A DNA stretch of 64,000 bases from Clostridia bacterium (GCA_017546205.1 JAFYXJ010000006.1:62001-126000); one strand, 5' to 3'. Positions 27,103 through 34,830 are shown, counted from the first letter of the stretch. Notes: a model not told the origin generated them from the letters alone. Numbers and translations: made by a program.

Positions 27103-29120
27103 CTTTCATGCATGGGGAAGAAGTCAAACTTGGGTTCTAAGAATTTAAGGGTATGTTCTTCACCTGTCACAAAGGCGTCCATACCGTCAAAAATCTTCTC
27201 CCAACTCCAGAATGACGCGTCAAATCCCAGATAGGAAAGAAGCAGTTCGGTCCCCTCGGGGGCAACGGGGTGCATCAGCACCATTGCCACACGCACCATG
27301 TGGAACACATCCCGAAGCACCTGAAGACGCAGTTCCTGACTGTCCTCTTTCTCGGCAACGGCAATGTTCTTTGCCCAGTATTTGTTGGCATTGCGGATAT
27401 AGGTATCCATCAGGTTCATCACCGAATGGAACTCAAACCGATACATATACTGTTCATACCGCAAAATGGTTTCCTTTGCCTCTTTCAGCACCTCTTCGCT
27501 GACCTGCCCCAAGGGGAGTTTGCCATCATTGTACTTCTGTGCGGTATAGAAACAAGAGCGTGCCACACGATTGAATACATTGGACAACAACTTGCCCTCT
27601 TTGAGAACCGGGTCGGGGTCTTTTTCGTTGGCAACGGGATTTAAAGGCTTGGGTTGGAAACTTACGCTCTTTAATCCCAGTCCCAAACTTAAAAAGTGTG
27701 CCCGAAGTTGTTCCGGCGTGTAGTAGTTCAACAAATCTGCCGCCATGGGAGGCTTCACCGCACCGCTGGAACTTGCTTTTTTATTGAGGAACAGAATATG
27801 GTTGTTGGCAACCAAAGTTGGCAAGGTCAGTTGACCCTTTTCGGGATGCACGGTCAGGTTTTCCTTGCCCTGCGCCGCCATAAACATCGCCATCTCGGCA
27901 ATGCCGTAGAAATAGATGTTGTCCTGACCGATAAACTGGTACACCTCTGCATCAGGGGAACACCAGTATTCTTTCCATTCGTTTTCATCCTTGCCCTGCT
28001 GTTTGAGATAGGTACGGGTAAAGGAGATGGGTGCCCACAAAGACTCAGGCCAAACCCAGATGGTCAATCCCTCTTCCCCGTCAATGACAGGTGCAGGAAC
28101 GCCCCACTCAATGTTTCCGGTGAGACGGAAAGGCACCAGGGTCTTTCCGGCACGGAACCGGATATCATGGGCGCCCAGAACCTCTCTTGCCTTGTCACGG
28201 TCGCTTAAATTCTTGAATTCCAAAGAGAATGAGGTCTTATTTGCCGCGGTGTTCAGTTGATGGTCCGGCAGTTCTGCCTTGATTTCCTCATACGCCTCGG
28301 TGTACTCATTTTTCACATACACCATGGGGGGTGTCATAAACTCCCGAATGGTGTTGGCAACCAGAGGACGCACCGTTTCCTTCTGGGAAATCACGTCCAC
28401 ATATTCATCCATCAAACTCTGGAATTTGGTCAAATCAATATACCAGTTGGTCACATCCCGCATCTCGGGGGTTTCTCCGGTGAGGGTGCTCTTGGGGTCA
28501 ATCAAGTCTTCCGGCATGTACTGATGTCCCATGGAACATTCATCTGCATAGCCTTTGTCGGAATTACAGTTTTCCACCGGACAACGGCCAACCACCTGTC
28601 TGCCGTTTAAGAACTGGCCTGCTTTTGCATCATAAAACTGACGGGTCACCAGTTTTTCCATCCAGCCGTTTTTGTACCAGAGTTCCATCAATTCCTCGGT
28701 CACTTTTTCATGTTCTGCCTTGGCATCGTCAAGACCGGATGCGGCAAACAAACTCAGGCTGATGTTGTATTTTCCTAAGGTTTCTTTCTGGCTCTGGTGA
28801 TTCTTCCGGACAAAATCCTCAATGGTTCCGGAAAACTCGCCTTTTTCGCAAAGACTGCGGTAACTTTCCACAATGGGAGAGCCGTAGCAGTCGGTACCGG
28901 ACACAAAGACCACATTGTCCTTGCCGATACGGTCACGGAGGAACCGTGCCAATACGTCCGCCTGCACAAACACACCGCCCACATGTCCGAAGTGAAGTTC
29001 CTTGTTGCCATAAGGCATACCGCCGGTAATCACCGCTTTTTTGGGAAATTTCGGTCTTGGCAGGGTAAAGATATCCGCTTTATCCCAGCGGAAGGGTTGT
29101 TCTCTGTGCTCGTTTCCCAT
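27087..29120 (-). CDS. metG: Methionyl-tRNA synthetase
   Basis: 677 residues. The class I HIGH motif appears as HFGH within GGMPYGNKELHFGHVGG. The zinc-knuckle region has CPVENCNSDKGYADEC. The KMSKS loop reads KKASSSG rather than the textbook KMSKS, as in a divergent MetRS subgroup. The anticodon-binding helices follow (about 530-640), and no C-terminal OB-fold tRNA-binding extension is seen. It charges tRNA-Met in the cytoplasm. The start lies one base after the gltX stop, so the two synthetases form a two-gene operon from the gltX promoter. The terminator lies inside the convergent phage-like gene. Confidence 0.93.
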   Translation of the reverse strand: MGNEHREQPFRWDKADIFTLPRPKFPKKAVITGGMPYGNKELHFGHVGGVFVQADVLARFLRDRIGKDNVVFVSGTDCYGSPIVESYRSLCEKGEFSGTIEDFVRKNHQSQKETLGKYNISLSLFAASGLDDAKAEHEKVTEELMELWYKNGWMEKLVTRQFYDAKAGQFLNGRQVVGRCPVENCNSDKGYADECSMGHQYMPEDLIDPKSTLTGETPEMRDVTNWYIDLTKFQSLMDEYVDVISQKETVRPLVANTIREFMTPPMVYVKNEYTEAYEEIKAELPDHQLNTAANKTSFSLEFKNLSDRDKAREVLGAHDIRFRAGKTLVPFRLTGNIEWGVPAPVIDGEEGLTIWVWPESLWAPISFTRTYLKQQGKDENEWKEYWCSPDAEVYQFIGQDNIYFYGIAEMAMFMAAQGKENLTVHPEKGQLTLPTLVANNHILFLNKKASSSGAVKPPMAADLLNYYTPEQLRAHFLSLGLGLKSVSFQPKPLNPVANEKDPDPVLKEGKLLSNVFNRVARSCFYTAQKYNDGKLPLGQVSEEVLKEAKETILRYEQYMYRFEFHSVMNLMDTYIRNANKYWAKNIAVAEKEDSQELRLQVLRDVFHMVRVAMVLMHPVAPEGTELLLSYLGFDASFWSWEKIFDGMDAFVTGEEHTLKFLEPKFDFFPMHESQLEF

Positions 29121-29121
29121 A

Positions 29122-30759
29122 TTAAAGTTCCTTTCCTACCCGATTTCTCATAGCATCTTCGCCGATAATGTGGCAGATTTCCCACAAATCAGGGGAATTG
29201 CATCTGCCCACAACAGCAACACGAATCACATTGCTCACATCGGTAATACTGCCTTTGAAGAGTTCAGGATTTTTCTTGTAGTCTTTGGGTTTTACTGCGT
29301 AATTCAGTTCTGCGGAAATGGTACGGATTTTCTCAAACCATCCGCTGTTATCGTCATTGTGGTCATAGGTGGCAAGATACCGGTTGAGAATCTCTTTCCG
29401 GTCTTCTGCCGACACATTTTCAGGGTACGGGTCGTCTTTCACAAAGGTCTCGTCAAAATAGAAGGAGAGGAATTGTCTCGCCTGTTTCCAGTTGGTCAAG
29501 TCCTTACGGGGACGGGCACCGTCTCTGCCCACACCGATAATCCGCTCGGTAAACGCCCGGTCACGGGTAAAGAGTTCATAAAACTCTGCATCGTATTCCT
29601 TCAGCCATGCCGCCATCTTGTCGTAAATTTCAGAAACCGGCATCCGGAGCAAGGTTTCCTGACTGACGCTGTCAAACTTCATCATATCAAACAAGGCACC
29701 GGAAATGCCCATTTTCTCGGTGGTGAAGAGGAATTCTCCGATTTCTTTATCGGGATTTTCCGCCCGCCATTCTTCATAGTTGGAATTGAGCAGGGTCATC
29801 AGATATTCCCATACCGCCTCGGGCACATACCCCTCCTGACGGTAGTAGTTCAGTCCCAGTTCCGGGTCTTTCCGTTTGGAAAGTTTCCGCTTGGTTTCGC
29901 CGTCCATCTTCATCAGGACGGTGGTGTGGCAGTAGATGGGTCTCTGCCATCCCAGCGTGTCGAACAACTGGGCATGAATGGGGGCGGTGGAAAGCCACTC
30001 TTCCCCGCGCACCACATGGGTTGTCCGCATGAGATGGTCGTCCACCACATGGGCAAAATGATAGGTGGGAATGCCGTCGGATTTCAAAAGGACAAAATCC
30101 TGATAATTTTCCTGTAGTTTCAGCATCCCCCGGATGCCGTCAAACAATTCCACCGTGTTGTCAATATCGCCAAAGGAACGGAACCGGAGCACATACTCCT
30201 CCCCGTTCTTGATTTTTTCTTCGATTTCTTCCAGAGAAAGGTCACGGCAAAGTGCCCATTTTCCGTAATAGCCGAAGTTGTCTTTGCCTGCCATCTGTTC
30301 TTCCCGCATGGCAAAAAGCCGTTCCTCACTGCAGAAGCAGGGGTAGGCAAGTCCGCGTCTTACCAGTTCCTTGGCAAAGCACTGGTAGATTTCTTTTCTC
30401 TGTCTCTGGTAGTAAGGTCCGTAAGCACCGTTGTCCCCGTCTAAGGTTGCACCCTCGTCAAACCGGATGCCAAAATAGTCCATAGCAGACAATAGCAGTT
30501 CTACTGCACCCTCTACCTCACGCTTGGCATCGGTGTCCTCAATACGGAGGTAAAACACACCGCCGCTCTGGTGTGCCAGACGCTCGCCGATGATGGCGTT
30601 ATACAGGTTTCCCAGATGGACAAAGCCGGTGGGACTGGGCCCGATTCTGGTAACTTTGGCGCCCTCCGGAAGATTCCGTTTGGGGTATAAGGTTTCGTAA
30701 TACTCAGGTTCTTTATCAATATGCCCGAACAAAAGTTCCGCAAGTTTGTTGTAATCCAT
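29122..30759 (-). CDS. gltX: Glutamyl-tRNA synthetase
   Basis: 545 residues, about 50 longer than typical bacterial GluRS owing to an N-terminal extension of roughly 35 residues before the catalytic core. The HIGH-equivalent motif is HLGN in RIGPSPTGFVHLGNLYNA and the KMSKS-equivalent is KRKLSKRKDPE. The C-terminal helical anticodon-binding domain is complete. It is the first gene of the gltX-metG operon, with the ATG preceded by GAGGG and a promoter at 30797-30825. No T-box leader fits in the 37 bases between promoter and start. Confidence 0.93.
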   Translation of the reverse strand: MDYNKLAELLFGHIDKEPEYYETLYPKRNLPEGAKVTRIGPSPTGFVHLGNLYNAIIGERLAHQSGGVFYLRIEDTDAKREVEGAVELLLSAMDYFGIRFDEGATLDGDNGAYGPYYQRQRKEIYQCFAKELVRRGLAYPCFCSEERLFAMREEQMAGKDNFGYYGKWALCRDLSLEEIEEKIKNGEEYVLRFRSFGDIDNTVELFDGIRGMLKLQENYQDFVLLKSDGIPTYHFAHVVDDHLMRTTHVVRGEEWLSTAPIHAQLFDTLGWQRPIYCHTTVLMKMDGETKRKLSKRKDPELGLNYYRQEGYVPEAVWEYLMTLLNSNYEEWRAENPDKEIGEFLFTTEKMGISGALFDMMKFDSVSQETLLRMPVSEIYDKMAAWLKEYDAEFYELFTRDRAFTERIIGVGRDGARPRKDLTNWKQARQFLSFYFDETFVKDDPYPENVSAEDRKEILNRYLATYDHNDDNSGWFEKIRTISAELNYAVKPKDYKKNPELFKGSITDVSNVIRVAVVGRCNSPDLWEICHIIGEDAMRNRVGKEL

Positions 30760-30796
30760 GGCTGTTCCCTCTTTTCGTTTCTCTATCTAACCTATT

Positions 30797-30825
30797 ATTT
30801 TACCTTGTTTTCTCTAAAAAGTCAA
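30797..30825 (-). promoter_or_regulatory. Promoter of gltX-metG
   Basis: TTGACT, 17-base spacer, TAAAAT, reading towards gltX. Confidence 0.75.
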
Positions 30826-30889
30826 GAAAAATGATGCTTGCAAACCTTGCTGCACGCACTATGCCATATAACACTTTTGCAATAAGCAG

Positions 30890-30905
30890 ATTACATCTCT
30901 GTAAT
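30890..30905. promoter_or_regulatory. Palindrome upstream of the toxin promoter
   Basis: ATTACA-TCTC-TGTAAT, perfect 6-bp half sites four bases before the -35 box of the small-peptide promoter. A plausible regulator site; the regulator is unknown. Confidence 0.4.
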
Positions 30906-30909
30906 ATGG

Positions 30910-30938
30910 TTGAATTTCCGCATAAAATAGTATATAAT
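30910..30938 (+). promoter_or_regulatory. Promoter of the small membrane peptide
   Basis: TTGAAT, 17-base spacer, TATAAT. The transcript would start near 30945. Confidence 0.8.
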
Positions 30939-30949
30939 GACCATAAGGT

Positions 30950-31149
30950 AAGACCTGTAAAAGCGTAACGCTGGGCGGTTATGCCATCATCTCTTTGATA
31001 AGGAGGTGATTGCTTATGGAATATGTGTACATTATGATATATATTATCACACTACTTGTGCTGATTATAACCATAAAAAAATAACCCCCACTCCTGCTAA
31101 AAGTTAGGGTTATTTAATCCAGATATTTTGGCATAACCGCTTAGGTCTT
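30950..31149. repeat. Inverted repeats flanking the toxin-antitoxin locus
   Basis: AAGACCT (30950-30956) and GCGGTTATGCCA (30975-30986) recur inverted as TGGCATAACCGC (31129-31140) and AGGTCTT (31143-31149). The two convergent RNAs therefore begin with nearly the same leader sequence. Confidence 0.8.
31016..31084 (+). CDS. 22-residue hydrophobic peptide, probable type I toxin
   Basis: ATG at 31016 to TAA at 31084 encodes 22 residues: an acidic first turn, one membrane-spanning stretch rich in Ile, Leu and Tyr, and a Lys-Lys end. AAGGAGGTGAT lies five bases upstream, a near-perfect Shine-Dalgarno. On the mRNA the leader stretch AUCAUCUC (30986-30993) can pair with GAGGUGAU (31003-31010), covering that site. 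A consensus promoter lies upstream, and a convergent RNA from an equally strong promoter covers the 3' end. This is the layout of type I toxins such as the Fst/TxpA/Hol-Tox groups. Assignment to one of those families is not claimed; toxicity is inference. Confidence 0.65.
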   Translation: MEYVYIMIYIITLLVLIITIKK

Positions 31150-31158
31150 GCCTTTTCT
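31078..31158 (-). ncRNA. Convergent antisense RNA, probable antitoxin
   Basis: About 80 nt from the promoter at 31165-31193 to a terminator (GGGTTATT/AATAACCC pair at 31080-31114 followed on the minus strand by seven T residues). It is complementary to the 3' untranslated region of the 22-residue peptide mRNA, and the hairpin can serve both directions. Its 5' end repeats the leader of the sense RNA. Confidence 0.6.
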
Positions 31159-31164
31159 TTTTGC

Positions 31165-31193
31165 ATTATACTATATTTCACTTCAAATGTCAA
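31165..31193 (-). promoter_or_regulatory. Consensus promoter of the antisense RNA
   Basis: TTGACA, 17-base spacer, TATAAT: an exact match to the sigma-A consensus, with no reading frame downstream that would explain it. Confidence 0.85.
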
Positions 31194-31224
31194 GACGCTT
31201 TTGTTACCTCACTGACATTTACCC

Positions 31225-31253
31225 TTGCAAATGAAAAGCAGGTGTGTTATACT
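31225..31253 (+). promoter_or_regulatory. Promoter of hairpin RNA copy 2
   Basis: TTGCAA, 17-base spacer, TATACT, matching the copy 1 promoter at 22766-22794. Confidence 0.7.
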
Positions 31254-31259
31254 GAATCT

Positions 31260-31407
31260 GCGGCACAATTGAATATAATTTCCGTTCACGCATACTGTTG
31301 GTAAAAACGTATGCTTTGTTTTCCATGCGTGTCTCGGAAATAATTGTGTCGCAACAATACGGCAAAGCTGCGTTTTTCGGTGCGTGGCTTTGGCTGCGCA
31401 CTTTTTT
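31260..31407 (+). ncRNA. Structured hairpin RNA, copy 2 of an intergenic pair
   Basis: About 148 nt. The closing stem pairs GCGGCACAATT (31260-31270) with AATTGTGTCGC (31342-31352). Inner pairs are TTTCCG with CGGAAA and ACGCAT with ATGCGT. The 9-bp terminator stem GTGCGTGGC/GCTGCGCAC (31380-31401) and six T residues are the same as in copy 1. Compared with copy 1 the closing stem shows paired changes (for example T-A to A-T and G-C to A-T), while promoter, linker and terminator are nearly identical. Family unknown. Confidence 0.65.
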
Positions 31408-31428
31408 ATTTGCAAAGGAGATGAATTT

Positions 31429-31446
31429 ATGCCGTATCATCCATAG
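31429..31446 (+). other. Conserved five-codon reading frame after RNA copy 2
   Basis: ATG-CCG-TAT-CAT-CCA-TAG (Met-Pro-Tyr-His-Pro) with AAAGGAG seven bases upstream, matching 22981-22998 in place and layout. Confidence 0.3.
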
Positions 31447-31486
31447 TTGCCCATGCGTTGCTCCAAATTCTACCACAGACTCTATT

Positions 31487-31510
31487 AAAAACCGCCTTCG
31501 GGCGGTTTTT
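31487..31510. terminator. Bidirectional terminator-like hairpin
   Basis: AAAAACCGCC, loop TTCG, GGCGGTTTTT; counterpart of 23039-23062. Confidence 0.7.
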
Positions 31511-31716
31511 CCTTGTCACAAGTCTTTGGGGCGAGGGAAGAACGGTGATTTTTCTAGCCACCGTCAATGCCCCACCAATCCCGGCAACGAAAAATTGCCG
31601 GAGTTTCCTTGTCACAAGTCTTTGGGGTGAGGGAGTGTACTCGGTGTACATGACCGAGACACAAAGGCGATGGGGCGAGGGAAGAACGGTGATTTTTCTA
31701 GCCGGCTGTCAATGCA
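31511..31716. repeat. Dispersed intergenic repeat block
   Basis: Two copies of CTTGTCACAAGTCTTTGGGG (31511, 31609) and two of GGGAAGAACGGTGATTTTT followed by CTAGCC (31535, 31679), shared with 23063-23270. Reading frames through it are short and repeat-driven. Confidence 0.7.
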
Positions 31717-31717
31717 A

Positions 31718-31748
31718 AAAAATGCCTGACAAAAGTCAGGCATTCTTT
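31718..31748 (-). terminator. Terminator overlapping the mgsA stop
   Basis: AATGCCTGAC, loop AAAA, GTCAGGCATT with A and T runs on the two sides. The mgsA stop codon lies inside the stem. Confidence 0.85.
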
Positions 31749-32155
31749 TTTGGATTCACAATATCTCTCCATCCCAAATCACCGCGGGCAATACCCATAA
31801 TCAAAACTTCGGCGGTGGCAACGTTGGTTGCAAGGGGAATATTATGCACATCACAGAGACGGAACAGTGCGGACACGTCCGGCTCATGAGGCTGTGCGGT
31901 CAGCGGGTCTCTGAAAAAGAGCACCGCGTCAATTTCATTATATGCGATTCTGGCACCAATCTGCTGGTCTCCTCCCTCGGGGCCGGACAGAAACTTGCTG
32001 ATAGAAAGGCCGGTTGCCTCCTCTACCAAAGCGCCCGTGGTACCGGTAGCACAAAGGTTGTGCTGTTTTAAGATACCGCTGTAGGCAATACAAAAATCAA
32101 TCATCAAATCCTTTTTCTTATCATGGGCAATGAGTGCAATATTCACAATCGGCAT
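31736..32155 (-). CDS. mgsA: Methylglyoxal synthase
   Basis: 139 residues, normal length. Converts dihydroxyacetone phosphate to methylglyoxal and phosphate, a glycolytic bypass that relieves sugar-phosphate stress. Diagnostic blocks: [16 protein letters not shown] at the N-terminus, ATGTTG phosphate loop (residues 36-41), [14 protein letters not shown] with catalytic Asp63, [15 protein letters not shown] and [12 protein letters not shown]. It has its own promoter, which overlaps the end of the PBP2 gene. A cytoplasmic enzyme; the context suggests a stand-alone gene rather than part of the shape operon. Confidence 0.95.
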   Translation of the reverse strand: MPIVNIALIAHDKKKDLMIDFCIAYSGILKQHNLCATGTTGALVEEATGLSISKFLSGPEGGDQQIGARIAYNEIDAVLFFRDPLTAQPHEPDVSALFRLCDVHNIPLATNVATAEVLIMGIARGDLGWRDIVNPKKNA

Positions 32156-32193
32156 CTCCCTTCATAGTGCGTTAATCATTTCATACCTTCATT

Positions 32194-32222
32194 ATCATAC
32201 CATAAAAATTTCCAAAAGTCAA
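32194..32222 (-). promoter_or_regulatory. Promoter of mgsA
   Basis: TTGACT, 17-base spacer, TATGAT, located between the PBP2 stop and mgsA. Confidence 0.75.
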
Positions 32223-32231
32223 AGGAAATTT
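32205..32231 (-). terminator. Weak terminator at the end of the shape operon
   Basis: AAATTTCC pairs with GGAAATTT, followed on the minus strand by five T residues. The hairpin overlaps both the PBP2 stop codon and the mgsA -35 box. It is A/T-rich, so termination may be partial. Confidence 0.45.
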
Positions 32232-34317
32232 ACAGAACTCCGGAAATATTGCGTTCCTCCTTAAGTTCCATATAGGCATCCATAATCTGCCGTGCCGTCT
32301 TTGCGGCAAAATGGCTGGTTGCACCGTGCTCAATCACGACGGCAACCACAATTTCCGGATTCTCATAGGGGGCAAACCCCACAAACAACACATTATCTCT
32401 GCCATCGGGAACCTCTGCCGTTCCGGTCTTTCCCGCCGCCTGATATTCTGCCGTTTCAAATGCCGCTTTGGCGGTTCCGTTGGTCACCACCTGCCGCATC
32501 CCCTGTTTCACTTTCTGGTAGGTGGATTCCTGAATGGAGGTCTCGGAAAGCACCTGCGGATTATTCCGCATCACCACCTCACCGGTGTCATAGTCCACCA
32601 CATCTCCCACCAGATGGAGTCGATACCGCCGTCCCCGATTCAGGACGGTGGAAATATAACTTGCCAGTTGTGCCGGGGTAAACTGGTTGTCCGACTGCCC
32701 GATTGCCGCCTGAATCACATCGCCGGGGTTCCAGTCAAGTCCCAGTTTTTCCCGATGTTCGGGGCCGGCTACCAATCCTTTGCTTTCGCCCAGTTCAATG
32801 CCGGTGACTTCGCCCAGACCGAACCGTCTTGCGTAATCGTTCAAGGTTTCAATACCGCACAGCCGCCCCACCTCAAAGAAGAAGTAGTTACAGGAGACAC
32901 CCAACGCCTCTGCCACCTCAATATAGCCGTGGGTTTCCCGTTTCTGGGAATACACCAGACAGGTTGGCTGATAATCCTTGAAATAGGTGTACTTTCCCTG
33001 ATCCTGAATGTAGGTATTGGGGCTGATAACCCCTGTTTCCAGTCCGGCAATGGCGGTCAGCGGTTTGAAGGTAGAGCCGGGAGAATACAACCCGTCCAGT
33101 ACCCGATTGATCAAAGGTTTTGCCTTGGAGGCAAGAAGTTCGTCATAATCTTCCACAAAGGTTGCAGGGTCATAATTGGGATAAGACGCCAATGCCAAAA
33201 CCTCTCCCGTACTGGGAATCATGGCAATCGCACCCCCTGCGCCGTTTCTTCCTACCGCTGCAGAGATATTTTCTTTCAAGGCTTTTTCTGCGGCAAGTTG
33301 CAGTTGACAATCCAAGGTCAGACGGGCATAGTTTCCCGCCTTAACTGCCTGACTTTCCAAAATCTCGGTCTGTCCGCCGCCTTTCGCCATGGACACACTC
33401 TTATATCCGTCTTTTCCGCGCAGATACTGTTCCAAAACCTTTTCCAGTCCGTCTTTGCCAATGATATCATTCATGCCATAGCCTTTGCTTTTCAGTTCCT
33501 GATATTCCTCGGCGTAAATTTTGTCACACCGTCCCAGAATATGAGACGCACAGTTTTTATGGGCATATTCCCGAATGGGTTCCATCTCAATGGCAACCCC
33601 CGGGTATTTTTCGCTGTTTTCTTTGATAATCTGCAGAGTTTCCTCCCCGATATCCTTCGCCAGAATATACGGATTGCTAACCCCGAACCCGCTTTCTTCC
33701 ATGGCGTAGCGCGCCGAGACAATCACACTTGCCTCCCAATCGGAATACTTGCCCGACAGCCGATACCGGCTACGGTAATATTCCGCAATTTCACGGGCGG
33801 AGGAATAACCGGTCAGTTTTTTCTTTTCTTTCCAGTCCTCCAGTTTTTTCTGCTGGGCGTTCAGGATTTTCTCCGCCGTCTCGCCGTCGTCATTCTCCCT
33901 TGCTTCCTTTACCTGTTCGAGGGCGTCTTTGCCATCTGTAAACGTAAACGCAAATCCCTCGCCAACCTTATCATAGAAGACAGGGAAGGACGATTCCAGT
34001 TCTCCGCCACGTTCCAGCACCATGGTACACAAATCCAGAATTTCATCATTGAATGCATCATTTTCAATACTGATTTTCTGCAGTTGGATGGAATACCCCA
34101 TCCGATTTCTCACAAACGGCTCACCGTATCGGTCCAGAATCTCGCCTCTGGGCGCCTTGACAGGATACGCCTGCACCAGACGCTTTTCTGCCGTGGAACG
34201 GTATTGACTGCCTTGTACCACCTGCAGGTCAAATAAGCGTATGATGCAGGTAAGCACCAATACGCCTATGATTGCCAGTATCACAAGATATCTTCCGTTT
34301 GGATTCCGTCCGTTCAT
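32230..34317 (-). CDS. mrdA: Penicillin-binding protein 2 (class B transpeptidase)
   Basis: 695 residues: a single N-terminal membrane anchor (about 10-30), the class B PBP dimerisation domain (50-340) and the transpeptidase domain. Active-site motifs are visible: SXXK as STFK in YSPGSTFKPL, SXN as SCN in GVSCNYFF, and KTG as KTGT in AAGKTGTAEV. It cross-links side-wall peptidoglycan with RodA and MreBCD on the outer face of the membrane. It is the last gene of the operon behind mreB-mreC-mreD, the standard elongasome order. Its partner rodA lies in this window but 29 kb away on the other strand. Confidence 0.93.
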   Translation of the reverse strand: MNGRNPNGRYLVILAIIGVLVLTCIIRLFDLQVVQGSQYRSTAEKRLVQAYPVKAPRGEILDRYGEPFVRNRMGYSIQLQKISIENDAFNDEILDLCTMVLERGGELESSFPVFYDKVGEGFAFTFTDGKDALEQVKEARENDDGETAEKILNAQQKKLEDWKEKKKLTGYSSAREIAEYYRSRYRLSGKYSDWEASVIVSARYAMEESGFGVSNPYILAKDIGEETLQIIKENSEKYPGVAIEMEPIREYAHKNCASHILGRCDKIYAEEYQELKSKGYGMNDIIGKDGLEKVLEQYLRGKDGYKSVSMAKGGGQTEILESQAVKAGNYARLTLDCQLQLAAEKALKENISAAVGRNGAGGAIAMIPSTGEVLALASYPNYDPATFVEDYDELLASKAKPLINRVLDGLYSPGSTFKPLTAIAGLETGVISPNTYIQDQGKYTYFKDYQPTCLVYSQKRETHGYIEVAEALGVSCNYFFFEVGRLCGIETLNDYARRFGLGEVTGIELGESKGLVAGPEHREKLGLDWNPGDVIQAAIGQSDNQFTPAQLASYISTVLNRGRRYRLHLVGDVVDYDTGEVVMRNNPQVLSETSIQESTYQKVKQGMRQVVTNGTAKAAFETAEYQAAGKTGTAEVPDGRDNVLFVGFAPYENPEIVVAVVIEHGATSHFAAKTARQIMDAYMELKEERNISGVL

Positions 34318-34329
34318 AACTTGTAACTC

Positions 34330-34830
34330 CTAAGAAATTTGTCTCAATCTCATCCATTTCATGGTTTTTGCTATCACAAAAGAGAGCAAAAACGCCACCG
34401 GCAGTTGATACAACGCCTCAATCAGACCAATGCGAAAGACCGCCGTAACAAAGGAGATATCTCCCCATACCGTCATCCGCACCAGATAATAAACCACTGC
34501 ACACAAAAGGGTTCCCGCACCTGCCGTTGCACAAATTGCCAACCGCTTGCCTCCGCTGAAAAAACGGGTGCCCAGAATCCCTGCCATAACCCCCAGATAC
34601 AGATACAAAAGGGCATCAACCCCCATCAGCCTGCCAATCAAAAGGTCATAGACAAGTCCAAACAACGCACCGGCGATACCGCCCTCCAAAGGGCCCCGAT
34701 AATAGCCTGCAATCACCACAAAGCACAGAAACAGATTGGGGTGAATACCAAACAGGGTCAGTTCACAAATCAAGGTGGGTTGCAATAAGGTCAAAAGCAC
34801 CAGCCACAACCCATACCACAGGATTTTCAT
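34330..34830 (-). CDS. mreD: Rod shape-determining protein MreD
   Basis: 166 residues, an integral membrane protein with about five hydrophobic segments, typical of MreD in length and in the FLCFVVIAGYYRGPLEGGIAG and FGLVYDLLIGRLMGVDALLYLYLG stretches. The start overlaps the mreC stop by four bases, giving translational coupling. It bridges MreC and the PBP2/RodA pair in the elongasome. Confidence 0.9.
   Translation of the reverse strand: MKILWYGLWLVLLTLLQPTLICELTLFGIHPNLFLCFVVIAGYYRGPLEGGIAGALFGLVYDLLIGRLMGVDALLYLYLGVMAGILGTRFFSGGKRLAICATAGAGTLLCAVVYYLVRMTVWGDISFVTAVFRIGLIEALYQLPVAFLLSFVIAKTMKWMRLRQIS

Noticed and set aside
31298-31630. Plus-strand open frame across hairpin RNA copy 2
   Set aside because: Same reason as for copy 1; begins in the hairpin loop without a ribosome site and is made of repeat DNA.
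32311-34236. 641-codon open frame opposite the PBP2 gene
   Set aside because: It lies wholly antisense to a gene with intact STFK, SCN and KTG motifs; composition is that of a shadow frame and no family motif or ribosome site is seen.
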